Assembly: GCA_943789375.1 (NCBI GenBank) | Contig: CALSTX010000004.1 | Span: 251,001-315,000, forward strand | From: an uncultured Opitutales bacterium | GTDB taxonomy: Bacteria > Verrucomicrobiota > Verrucomicrobiia > Opitutales > Seribacteraceae | Length of the DNA stretch: 64,000 nt | Direction: 5' to 3' | In this document: positions 7,878 to 16,383 of the stretch, piece after piece | How positions within the stretch are numbered: the stretch's first letter is position 1 | Layout: each line of letters opens with the position of its first letter | Notes under the pieces: model-generated | Database searches by the model: none | The model's input: only the letters and a program-made list of their open reading frames with translations | Told to the model about the DNA's origin: nothing | Translations under genes and position numbers: made by a program

Positions 7878-10081
7878 AGTCACCCAAGCAAGTATTTTTG
7901 TTAGGCGCTGGTGGTATGGGTATGGCTCCCCTGGCTCTTTATCTACAGGGTGCCGGGATTCAGGTGGCCGCCTATGATGATCATTTTCGTGAACCTATTC
8001 GTTCCCAACTCGAGAATGCTGGGGTTAAAGTATTGGGGGAAGCAGTGCCCCCGAAAGTTCCAGATTGTATTATTCGTTCGAGTGCTGTGGCTAATGACTC
8101 GCCTACCCTCAAATCCTGGGACGATCGTAAGATACCGATTTTTAGAAGAGGTGAATTTATTGCCCGCTTTACTGCGGGGAAAAAGATTATGGCGATTGTT
8201 GGAAGTCATGGTAAAACTACCACGGCAGGAATGCTTGCTTGGGGCTTGAACCAAGTAAATTTCGAATCTTCTTACCTGGTAGGTGGTGTCTTTGAGGACG
8301 AAGGCATGCCTTGCGGGAAATTTGCAAAAGACGCATGGCTTATCATGGAGATCGATGAAAGCGATGGTACTATTGATGAATTTTCTCCTCACGCCACCCT
8401 GGCTCTCAACTGCGATTGGGACCATGTGGATCGTTACGCCAGTCCTCATTCTTTTTCCGATACCCTGCAGTCTCTGTTCTCTCGTACTCAAGGCGTGGTT
8501 ATTCTTCCAAAGGGTAGTCAGATTGAAGAGTGCACGAGTATAATAGCCACTGCTAAAGTAGATACTTTTCCATGTCCTGATGATCCCGCAGACTTTTTAA
8601 CCTTTAACGCCAAGGCTGCCGTGGCCGCTGGCCGTGCGATGGGAGCAGATTTATCCAAAGTTGATTTTTCAAAATTTCCCGGAATGAAGCGCCGACAGAC
8701 AGTTTTGCATGCTGGGTCCAATCGTACGGTTATGGAAGATTATGCCCATCACCCTGCCGAGATTCAATCATTTCTCAGCCACCGCCGTCTAACCGATCCC
8801 AAAAGTGTAATGCGGGTCATATTTCAACCCCATCGCTACAGTCGAACCAAGGCACTTGCCCGACATTTTGCTGATGAACTGGCCTTGGCGGATGATCTTT
8901 TTTTACTCCCAACTTATCCGGCTTTTGAAAAGTACGATTCAGAGGGAGCCGTTGAGACCCTGGCTGGCTATTTACCTCCTCGTTTACGGGAGGCAACAAA
9001 AGTTTTTGACAACTTTCCATCCCTGCGCGAGTCCATTGGTCACTCATCATCGGGTGCCAATCGGGATCAGGTGTTATTTGTCGGGGCAGGTGATTTAGAC
9101 CGTTGGGCTCATGCGTTTGCTTCTCTGGAAAACGCGAATGGGGATAAGTTTGCTGCATTTTCATTGTTCCTCAGTTCCCGGCTTTCGAAATCTTGCGTTC
9201 TCCGAACCCAAGAACCATTGGCCGCCAAGACCACCATGAAGGTTGGGGGAAATGCCTATCTGTATGCTGAACCATCCCATGCTGTGGATTTACACAGCTT
9301 AGTGGAAGCATGTAAACTGCTGGAGATCCCCTATGTCATGATGGGAAGGGGCTCAAATTTGATTGTTCCAGACGCAGGGTATGCGGGTCTGGTTCTTCGT
9401 TTGCGAGGTACATTTTGGAGTGAGATCAACCTGCGGGCCGAAGATAGCTTAGTGGTTGGTGCTGGTGCTCGCCTTCAAGAAATTTGCCGCTTTGCGTGTC
9501 AAAACCAATTAAAAGGGTTTGAGTTTCTTGAAGGAATACCAGGAACATTAGGTGGGGCTCTTCGTATGAATGCGGGAGCGATGGGTTGGGAAACCTTTGA
9601 CCTGGTGGAATGGGTAAGCTTCTTACTTCCCGATGGGAGTATTCGAGAGATAGCAGGGACTGATCTGGAAGTAGGATATAGATATTGCAAGGAGGCGTAC
9701 GAAGGTATTGCCCTCCGGGCAAAATTAAAGGCGGATGGTAGATCCGACCACCGGGCGATTCGAAAAGTTATAGATAAACTTGCTCGCCAACGACGAATTT
9801 CTCAACCGAGGGAGGCAAGTGCAGGTTGTATCTTCAGAAACCCCAAAGATGATTCTGCCGGGTTACTTATAGATCAGGCTGGGCTCAAGGGTGAGCGCGA
9901 AGGTGCAGCGGTTGTATCAAGTATGCATGCAAACTTTATCGTTAATGAAGGAGGAGCTTCAGCTGATGAGGTTATTTCTTTAATCAAGAGAGTCCGTCAA
10001 CGTGTAAAAGAATCTAAAGGAAAACTGTTAGATCCCGAAGTCGATGTTCTTGGTCACAACTGGAATGAATTTCTGTCTTAG
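7874..10081 (+). CDS. murC-murB: Fused UDP-MurNAc:L-alanine ligase / UDP-MurNAc dehydrogenase
   Basis: Two enzymes lie in one uninterrupted 735-residue frame. Residues 1 to about 430 are MurC, the L-alanine ligase: GAGGMGMA at the N-terminus, P-loop GSHGKTTTAGM, then YAHHPAEIQSFL and FQPHRYSRT. Residues about 440-735 are MurB, the FAD enzyme that reduces enolpyruvyl-UDP-GlcNAc: KVGGNA near 456, GRGSNL, GIPGTLGGALRMNAGA, and PEVDVLG near 720, which carries the catalytic Glu. In the motif SAGCIFRNP (about 647-655) Cys stands where most MurBs have the proton-donating Ser. The MurB part looks short, of the type lacking the E. coli Tyr loop. The fusion channels two consecutive steps. Confidence 0.95.
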   Translation: MKSPKQVFLLGAGGMGMAPLALYLQGAGIQVAAYDDHFREPIRSQLENAGVKVLGEAVPPKVPDCIIRSSAVANDSPTLKSWDDRKIPIFRRGEFIARFTAGKKIMAIVGSHGKTTTAGMLAWGLNQVNFESSYLVGGVFEDEGMPCGKFAKDAWLIMEIDESDGTIDEFSPHATLALNCDWDHVDRYASPHSFSDTLQSLFSRTQGVVILPKGSQIEECTSIIATAKVDTFPCPDDPADFLTFNAKAAVAAGRAMGADLSKVDFSKFPGMKRRQTVLHAGSNRTVMEDYAHHPAEIQSFLSHRRLTDPKSVMRVIFQPHRYSRTKALARHFADELALADDLFLLPTYPAFEKYDSEGAVETLAGYLPPRLREATKVFDNFPSLRESIGHSSSGANRDQVLFVGAGDLDRWAHAFASLENANGDKFAAFSLFLSSRLSKSCVLRTQEPLAAKTTMKVGGNAYLYAEPSHAVDLHSLVEACKLLEIPYVMMGRGSNLIVPDAGYAGLVLRLRGTFWSEINLRAEDSLVVGAGARLQEICRFACQNQLKGFEFLEGIPGTLGGALRMNAGAMGWETFDLVEWVSFLLPDGSIREIAGTDLEVGYRYCKEAYEGIALRAKLKADGRSDHRAIRKVIDKLARQRRISQPREASAGCIFRNPKDDSAGLLIDQAGLKGEREGAAVVSSMHANFIVNEGGASADEVISLIKRVRQRVKESKGKLLDPEVDVLGHNWNEFLS

Positions 10082-10088
10082 CATACTT

Positions 10089-11036
10089 ATGGAACCTACA
10101 AAAAATCCCATGCACATCACTGTATTATCTGGAGGTGTTGGCCCCGAACGAGATGTTTCTCTTGCTTCCGGTTCCGCTGTGACCGATGCCCTGCGCCGAA
10201 ATTATTCGGTCGATTTAGTCGACATCGATGAGGCCAAAGTCCCATCCTTTCTCGACCCGGGAAAGACGATTATTTTCCCCGTAATCCATGGTACTTTTGG
10301 AGAAGACGGCACCTTGCAAACCCTTCTTCAAAAACAAGGCTTTTCTTTTGCTGGTAGTGAAACAAAGGCCAGTCGGCTGTGCATGGATAAAGTAAGGTCA
10401 AAACAAGTTGTCAAGAAAGCAGGTGTAAGGGTGTCTGCAGATTGTTTTTTTACAGATCCCAGTACCGTAGTGGTTGATGATATACTTCATACCCTTGGCC
10501 CTGATCTTGTGCTTAAGCCTACGGATCAGGGCAGCAGTGTAGCTCTATATATGATTGCAGGGAAAGAAGAGTTATCCGCGGCACTGGCACAATTACCGAG
10601 TGGTAATTGGATGATCGAGAAAAGAGTTTTTGGACGGGAATTTACAGTTGGTGTACTTGATCATATGCCTTTGGGTATCGTGGAAGTTATTCCGCAAGGG
10701 GGGGTATACGACTACCAGCGAAAATACACCCAAGGGTCCACAGATTATAAATTTCCCGCAATTCTTCCTTTTGATTTAGAGGAAGAACTTAAAACCAAAG
10801 CCATGGACAGTTTTGTAGCCTGTGGTTGTCGTGACTTTGCCCGGGTAGATTTTATCGTCTGTGAAGATGGTCATTCTCACTTTTTGGAAGTTAATACCCT
10901 GCCAGGGCTTACCGCTACGAGTCTTTTGCCAAAGAGTGCTTCCTGTTCTGGCTATGACTTCCCGGGGTTGGCCAAGGAATTGGTGCAACCAGCTATGAAA
11001 AGATTTTCAAAACTTAACTTATTACCCGCAGCATGA
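10089..11036 (+). CDS. ddl: D-alanine:D-alanine ligase
   Basis: This ATP-grasp enzyme makes the D-Ala-D-Ala used by MurF. I chose ATG 10089, eight bases after the murC-murB stop, giving 315 residues. ATG 10110 (MHITVLSGG) is also possible, and an upstream in-frame ATG at 10044 lies inside murB. Motifs: LSGGVGPERDVSLASG, HGTFGEDGTLQ, KPTDQGSSVAL (ATP site), ARVDFI and EVNTLPGLT (metal and substrate residues). The last bases overlap ftsQ by ATGA. Confidence 0.95.
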   Translation: MEPTKNPMHITVLSGGVGPERDVSLASGSAVTDALRRNYSVDLVDIDEAKVPSFLDPGKTIIFPVIHGTFGEDGTLQTLLQKQGFSFAGSETKASRLCMDKVRSKQVVKKAGVRVSADCFFTDPSTVVVDDILHTLGPDLVLKPTDQGSSVALYMIAGKEELSAALAQLPSGNWMIEKRVFGREFTVGVLDHMPLGIVEVIPQGGVYDYQRKYTQGSTDYKFPAILPFDLEEELKTKAMDSFVACGCRDFARVDFIVCEDGHSHFLEVNTLPGLTATSLLPKSASCSGYDFPGLAKELVQPAMKRFSKLNLLPAA

Positions 11037-11935
11037 AGTCAAAGGACAAAAACAAAACTAACCTGTCAACATGGCGAGACCTTCGCCCTACTTCCGCTAA
11101 GAAGCCAGCTTCGAAAACGGCTCGTCGTAAAAGATCACTGGGCTTATTGAAGTCCTTTCTTATGTTTGTATGCTTTGTCGGTATCCTTGTGGGAGGGTGG
11201 TTCGTTACCCGTTCTGAATTTTCAAAAAAATTCTACGCATGGAATCAATTGGACCCATCGATCAATCAAGTAGTTTTTGATTCCGATGGCGTACTCGATC
11301 ACCGTTGGTTTCAAAATTGGTACGGTCCCTTACGGGGGCGTTCGCTCATGCAAATTGATTTGCATAAACTTCAGGCAGATCTTGTCCACGAACCTCAAAT
11401 TTCTTATTCCCGGGTAAGCCGAATTTTCCCATCTACATTGAAAGTGGAAGTGAATGAGGAAGCCCCTGTCCTGGTTTTACGATTAGGTAAACAGGGCGGG
11501 GGATATAAGGACTGGCTGGTTTCTTCACAGGGTGACCTTTATCAGGGTGTGGGATACGCCCGGAATTCGATTTCCTTACTTCCATCTCTGTCCATTTCCT
11601 CCCAACAGTTAAAACTTGATCCTGAAGGTAATGGCTTTCGCCGGCTGGATGGGATAGAAGCGGTTACACCATTACTTGAACTTGCAAGGCGTGAATATCC
11701 TGGGATATATCGGGACTGGAAAGTGGTTACCTATGCCAACCCCAAAGAAACAGGCCCTGGCTCTTATGTCAAAGTACGGGCGGGAAAAGTAAAATGTATA
11801 CGCTTTTCTCCTCAAAATTATGCCGCCCAGATGAAAAGATTAAAATATCTCCTTATGGAACCTGACTTTCGACGCAAGCCCGTTGTTGAATCCATTGATC
11901 TTTCCCACGACCGTTCTGTATTTGCGAAACTTTAA
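11033..11935 (+). CDS. ftsQ: Cell division protein FtsQ/DivIB
   Basis: This 300-residue bitopic membrane protein has a basic cytoplasmic N-terminus (about 36 residues rich in Lys and Arg) and one transmembrane helix (about 40-60). A POTRA-type domain follows (around FDSDGVLDHRWF through VSRIFPSTLKVEVNEEAPVLV) and then the beta domain. FtsQ links early and late divisome proteins in the periplasm. Sequence identity in this family is low, so the call rests on the POTRA pattern, the topology and the position between ddl and ftsA. Confidence 0.88.
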   Translation: MKSKDKNKTNLSTWRDLRPTSAKKPASKTARRKRSLGLLKSFLMFVCFVGILVGGWFVTRSEFSKKFYAWNQLDPSINQVVFDSDGVLDHRWFQNWYGPLRGRSLMQIDLHKLQADLVHEPQISYSRVSRIFPSTLKVEVNEEAPVLVLRLGKQGGGYKDWLVSSQGDLYQGVGYARNSISLLPSLSISSQQLKLDPEGNGFRRLDGIEAVTPLLELARREYPGIYRDWKVVTYANPKETGPGSYVKVRAGKVKCIRFSPQNYAAQMKRLKYLLMEPDFRRKPVVESIDLSHDRSVFAKL

Positions 11936-11980
11936 CGCCCGACTGAAAACCTGACAAAATAATCCCAAATTTAGAAGTAT

Positions 11981-13192
11981 ATGAGGAAGATAATTGGATC
12001 TGTAGAAATTGGCACTTCGCAAGCAAAGGCCTTAGTGGGAGAAGTTGCGGAAAATGGTACCCTTCAAGTTGTCGGTATGGCTTCCCGCCCCATGGAGGGA
12101 ATGAGGAAAGGGGAGATTGTTGACTTTCGTGAGGTTGCCTCCTCCGTACATGCGGCCATTGCAGATGCAGAAAAAATGTCTGGCACCACGGTCGACTCTG
12201 TTTATCTCGCCCAATCTGGGTCACACCTAAAAGGTCGTATGCTTCATGGCTCTTCTTATGTTTCCTCATCCGATAACCGTGTGGTCTCGCATGATCTGGA
12301 GCGGGCGTCGGAGGAAGCTCATCGCAGGGAAGCAGAAGAGGGCAGGAATTATGTACATTTTGTCCGCACCCCAATCCTCTTGGATGGTCAGGTTCGGGAT
12401 GATCCTGTGGGAATGCATGGAAAGAAAGTAGATTTAAGTTATTGGGCCATTGATGGCGATGAGCAAGCCATGCGTTCAGCCATACATGTCATATCAAACT
12501 ACAACATTGAAGTCTCCGACCTCATTGTATCTTCGATCGCTTCCGCAACTATGGTTGCTGGGCCAGACTTGCGCCGTGCTGGTACCCTGGTTATCGACTT
12601 GGGGGCTGGAGTGACTGATGTGGTTCTTTATCGTCAGGGATTTGTTGCCTACAGCGGGGTTGTACCCGTAGGCGGCGATCACATAACGGGAGATCTTAGT
12701 ATGGGACTACGCATCCTTGAACGGTATGCGGAGAAGTTGAAACTGGAACACGGCAAAGCGTCGCCCGATCCTACTGACGAAAAAGAGGAGGTTTGGATGG
12801 TCGGTGACCGGACCATCGGGGATCGCTCGGTTTGCCGGAAAGCCATATCCGATGTTATTCATGTACGGGTGGTCGAGCTTTTTGAGATCATTCATAAGGA
12901 ATTGGGAAATCTACTCTCCCCTGATGATTTAAAAGGTGGGATCTTACTTACGGGCGGTGGGTCTAAACTTCCGGGAATTGAGCAGGTGGCTTCGAAAGTA
13001 TTGGGGATGCCTGTACGCAAGGCAGGTTTCCCACCCGGCATCGAGCCCAATCTTGCCCAGCCAGAAAATGCCACTGTTCTCGGCCTTTTACATTATGGAT
13101 TACAAGACCACAGCCTGCCTGGTCAAAAACAGGCTGTAAGCAATGCGGGATTTCTCGGGAAGATTGCCGAGATGGTGGGTATCAAATCCTAA
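11981..13192 (+). CDS. ftsA: Cell division protein FtsA
   Basis: FtsA is an actin-fold ATPase that tethers FtsZ to the membrane. The 403-residue product has the phosphate-1 loop near the N-terminus (GSVEIGTSQAKALVGE), the SHS2/1C insertion, the second phosphate loop (LVIDLGAGVTDVVLY) and the adenosine motif (GGILLTGGGSKLPGI). The C-terminus (GFLGKIAEMVGIKS) could form the short amphipathic membrane-targeting helix. The start has only a weak ribosome site. ftsZ follows after 50 bases. Confidence 0.95.
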   Translation: MRKIIGSVEIGTSQAKALVGEVAENGTLQVVGMASRPMEGMRKGEIVDFREVASSVHAAIADAEKMSGTTVDSVYLAQSGSHLKGRMLHGSSYVSSSDNRVVSHDLERASEEAHRREAEEGRNYVHFVRTPILLDGQVRDDPVGMHGKKVDLSYWAIDGDEQAMRSAIHVISNYNIEVSDLIVSSIASATMVAGPDLRRAGTLVIDLGAGVTDVVLYRQGFVAYSGVVPVGGDHITGDLSMGLRILERYAEKLKLEHGKASPDPTDEKEEVWMVGDRTIGDRSVCRKAISDVIHVRVVELFEIIHKELGNLLSPDDLKGGILLTGGGSKLPGIEQVASKVLGMPVRKAGFPPGIEPNLAQPENATVLGLLHYGLQDHSLPGQKQAVSNAGFLGKIAEMVGIKS

Positions 13193-13242
13193 ATCCAACA
13201 TTGTTTATCAATTCACGCCAATCAACAGATAAATAAAACGAT

Positions 13243-14520
13243 ATGAACCAAGATAATTTTCTCGATGCTGATGTGTCTTTTGCTCCCGCCAATGAAAACC
13301 CTTCCTTACGGGTGAAGGTGATTGGTATCGGCGGAGCCGGTCTGTCCCTTGTGGACGGGCTCACCTTGGATAATTTTCAAGGGGTTGAACAGCTCGCCAT
13401 AGATGTGGACTCTCGGGCTCTTGCCGACAGTATTGCAGCTGACTCTTTATTGATCGGTCGTCGCCACACTCGGGGTATGGGCACGGGGGGAGAAATGGCA
13501 ATGGGACGAAAGATTGCCGAAGAGGAAAAGGATGTGATCCGTAAAAAACTCGAGGGCATCGATATGATATTTTTGCTGGCTGGTTTGGGTGGTGGCATGG
13601 GTGGAGGGGCCACGCCGGTCATTGCCCGCTTGGCAAGAGAAGCTGGAGCCTTGGTTTTTGCCTTTGCCCCCTTACCCTTTAGTTGGGAGAAAAGCAGGCA
13701 TGCTCAGGCTCAGGAGTGCCTGGAAGAAGTTCGGAAGTTTGCCAACGCTGTGGTCCCATTACCCAATGATTCCCTGCTTCAAATTGGCGGAGCTGACGCC
13801 ACCGCTCTGGAATGCTTTGCGGAAGCCGGGCGCAATGTAAGCAAGGGAATATCTGCAGTGTGTTCCTTGGTGTTTCGCCGGGGTATGATTGATGTTGACT
13901 TTGCGGACCTTAAAAAAGCATTCAACCGCCGTGCCGGTCGCACCCTTTTCGGGTATGGGGAAGGCAACGGTCAGGATGCGATACGGGAGGCATTGCGGGA
14001 GCTCATGCTGTGCCCGATGCTTCACTTGCCTGATGTATCCAAAGCGGCCGATGCGATCTTGATTCTTATTACCGGAGGTACCAGTATGGGGATGTCCGCC
14101 TTGCAGCAGGCGTCGTTAGAAATTCGCGATGAATTTAAAGCAGGTGAGCATGTGGTCTTTGGTGCCCATGTAGATGAAAACCTGGGAGACCGTGTCCAGA
14201 TTGTGGTCTTGGGCGCTACCGATCTGGAAGCAGGAATGACTGCAGATGTCGCTCCCTCCGCAGATCAAGTCATGCTTGCTTCTACCAAAGCTCGGCAGGC
14301 TCATGAGTCCAAGCTTCGCCGGCAGAAGAAACAAGAAGGAAAAGAGCCAGCCAAGTCCCGCAAGCAAGCCAAGAAAGACGCCCTCGAGCAAAACACCTTT
14401 GAATTTATGGAAGAAAATAACCAACGAGGAATTTTTGATAATTCTTCCCGCAACTTGTACGAAGGGGAAGACCTGGATGTACCTGCGTATTTACGCCGAG
14501 GAGTTAAAATATCGGTGTAA
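13243..14520 (+). CDS. ftsZ: Divergent cell division GTPase FtsZ
   Basis: This tubulin homologue forms the Z-ring. The 425-residue protein keeps the N-terminal VIGIGGAG loop, a recognisable T7-loop region (IDVDFADLK) and an excellent C-terminal FtsA-binding peptide (LDVPAYLRRG). Three normally invariant sites differ. The GGGTGTG signature reads GGGMGGG (residues 116-122), the N-T-D-x-x-A-L block reads D-V-D-S-R-A-L, and the N-x-D of the T7 loop reads D-V-D. A Lys/Arg-rich linker (about 345-395) precedes the tail. Position after ftsA and the intact tail support function as the division FtsZ despite the altered nucleotide motifs. Confidence 0.93.
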   Translation: MNQDNFLDADVSFAPANENPSLRVKVIGIGGAGLSLVDGLTLDNFQGVEQLAIDVDSRALADSIAADSLLIGRRHTRGMGTGGEMAMGRKIAEEEKDVIRKKLEGIDMIFLLAGLGGGMGGGATPVIARLAREAGALVFAFAPLPFSWEKSRHAQAQECLEEVRKFANAVVPLPNDSLLQIGGADATALECFAEAGRNVSKGISAVCSLVFRRGMIDVDFADLKKAFNRRAGRTLFGYGEGNGQDAIREALRELMLCPMLHLPDVSKAADAILILITGGTSMGMSALQQASLEIRDEFKAGEHVVFGAHVDENLGDRVQIVVLGATDLEAGMTADVAPSADQVMLASTKARQAHESKLRRQKKQEGKEPAKSRKQAKKDALEQNTFEFMEENNQRGIFDNSSRNLYEGEDLDVPAYLRRGVKISV

Positions 14521-14906
14521 GCACCCCCCTTTGCTTTCCGATATCTTTTACCAGTAACCAAATACTCATTCCTCAGTTTTCATAGTCCATTATCTGACGG
14601 GCAAGTGGTTGTTTAAAAGAATTTTGGGCAATTCATTGGTGCTTGTAAGCCAATTACACACCCGGAGGCAGGACTTTACATTATACTCCTGCTTAGGACT
14701 TCCTCCTCTCTTCATCCAGTGGATGGTTGATTCCGATAAATGTAAATTACTATTTGAAAGTGCCTGGGCGGGTTTTTTTCATCTCGTTTACTAAACATTG
14801 TTCTTTAGGAGCGATTTGGTTATAAAAAAATTGTATTTTTCTTTCTATATCTGCTAATAATATGAACAGATTCTATTTCAATTATTAACCCAATAAAATA
14901 TATACT
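14521..14906 (+). other. 386-base non-coding gap after the dcw cluster
   Basis: No convincing gene is visible here. The only sizeable frame (14609-14794, 61 codons) has no ribosome site and no protein-like pattern. A modest inverted repeat GCAGGA / TCCTGC (14668-14673 and 14687-14692) sits in the middle without a following T-tract. The last 100 bases are A+T-rich and probably hold the promoter of the next gene; I cannot fix a -35/-10 pair with confidence. Confidence 0.6.
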
Positions 14907-16334
14907 ATGAAAACAAGACTCCTCCTCTTGTCCATGATCAGTGCCTTTGCCAGTGCTGTGAATGCAGCGGCTCCGGTTGTTACCGGGGTTACTGTTTCGC
15001 AGCGGACGAACACTAAAATCGTGGACATCACCTATAACCTAACCTTGGATGCCGGCCAAAAAGCTTTTGTTGAGCTCTGGTTTAGCCCAGATAACGGGCT
15101 CAATTATCCCATCCGTTGCCTGGATGTAAGCGGAGATGTGGACTCCAATGTATCCGGGGGTACCGGAAAAACCGTCGAGTGGAACGCAGAGTCGGACTGG
15201 AACCAGCAGTTTACCGCCAACGGTAAAATCCGGGTCATTGCCACCTACGGTGATCAACCCTCTGGCTTTGCCGGTTCCGGGTCGGGTGGAAACACCAACA
15301 GTAATTATGGTCAGGCTGATGCCTCTATGATGACTGCCAACCTTGATACATTTGACTCTCCAGATGGTGATAAGACCGCAGATATGAAAGACGAAGCGGG
15401 CGTTGACATAATTAAAGTAGATCCAACGGAGATAACCAATGAGAAATGGAACCAAGTAGTTGTCTGGGCCTTAGCAAATGGATATTCAGGGCTGCCCATG
15501 GGGCCAGATGTAAATGCCAGCCACCCGCGTACTGATGTATCTTTCTGGGAAGCGGTCAAGTGGGCGAATGCCAGATCGGAAATGGATGGCCTTATCCCAG
15601 CTTACTCAACCACAGTAGTGGAAACATTGTATGGGGATTTTAATAACGATGGTGTCTTGTCCACGATGTCGGACCAGCCTGAAGGTCCAGATGATTGGGA
15701 TATGTACTCACAGGACACGAATAATAACGGGAGATACGACCCAGGTGAACCTTACACTGATTCTAACGGCAACGGTAAGCCAGATCTCCAAGAGTATGAA
15801 GATTTTAACGGCGATAATGCGTACAATGCCCCGACCCCCTACCGTACAGGAACCCACTCTTTAAGTAGTGGGCGTTTTTCCGGTTATATCGATTTCAATG
15901 CCACAGGTTACCGTTTAATTCCACCCACTGTAATTAAGAAGCTTGCTTCCGGTGGAGTCTCAGGAAAGCAATGGCCTTGGGGAGATGTTGCCCCTAAAGA
16001 CTACGACAATTTCGCCTCTGAATACCATATGTCTACCGATCCTGTAAACCCTCTTGCCGGTCCAAGCCCAGCCACGGCAAGACCGGGTAACGGATACGGA
16101 TTGAAGGACTTGATTGGGAATGTTGGTGAGCATGTTGAGAATGGGGAATTTACCGGATCAGGTGATATTTTCGTATACGGGGGTTCCTATCTGGGGCTTA
16201 CTGCATACCACCCAGACCCAGGTATTAATATTCAAAGTTGGTCATCGGGAAATTACTTTGAAATTGAAGGAAGCATGGATGTAAATCAGAAATCTCCTGC
16301 TATTGGGTTTCGTTGTATGGTGAAATCCGAGTAG
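14907..16334 (+). CDS. Exported SUMF1-domain protein with acidic repeat insert
   Basis: The 475-residue protein has a clear Sec signal peptide (residues 1 to about 21, ending VNA-AAP). A beta-rich N-terminal part runs to about 125. From about 165 to the end it follows the SUMF1/formylglycine-generating-enzyme fold: PTEITNEKWN, VSFWEAVKWANARSE, YGLKDLIGNVGEHVENGE and IGFRCM. The catalytic cysteine pair of true FGE is not apparent, so this is probably a structural C-type-lectin-like module. Inside it (about 244-305) is an Asp/Asn/Gly-rich insert with several DxNxDG-like loops (DFNNDGV, DTNNNGRYD, DSNGNGKPD, DFNGDN) that resemble calcium sites. Exact function unknown. Confidence 0.8.
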   Translation: MKTRLLLLSMISAFASAVNAAAPVVTGVTVSQRTNTKIVDITYNLTLDAGQKAFVELWFSPDNGLNYPIRCLDVSGDVDSNVSGGTGKTVEWNAESDWNQQFTANGKIRVIATYGDQPSGFAGSGSGGNTNSNYGQADASMMTANLDTFDSPDGDKTADMKDEAGVDIIKVDPTEITNEKWNQVVVWALANGYSGLPMGPDVNASHPRTDVSFWEAVKWANARSEMDGLIPAYSTTVVETLYGDFNNDGVLSTMSDQPEGPDDWDMYSQDTNNNGRYDPGEPYTDSNGNGKPDLQEYEDFNGDNAYNAPTPYRTGTHSLSSGRFSGYIDFNATGYRLIPPTVIKKLASGGVSGKQWPWGDVAPKDYDNFASEYHMSTDPVNPLAGPSPATARPGNGYGLKDLIGNVGEHVENGEFTGSGDIFVYGGSYLGLTAYHPDPGINIQSWSSGNYFEIEGSMDVNQKSPAIGFRCMVKSE

Positions 16335-16383
16335 GGACTGTTCCTTTATAATTTGTCCGTCTTGTAAAATTTCCAGAACAATT

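Noticed and set aside
14609-14794. A 61-codon open frame between ftsZ and the SUMF1 gene
   Set aside because: No ribosome site, no protein-like pattern and no neighbour logic; treated as chance.
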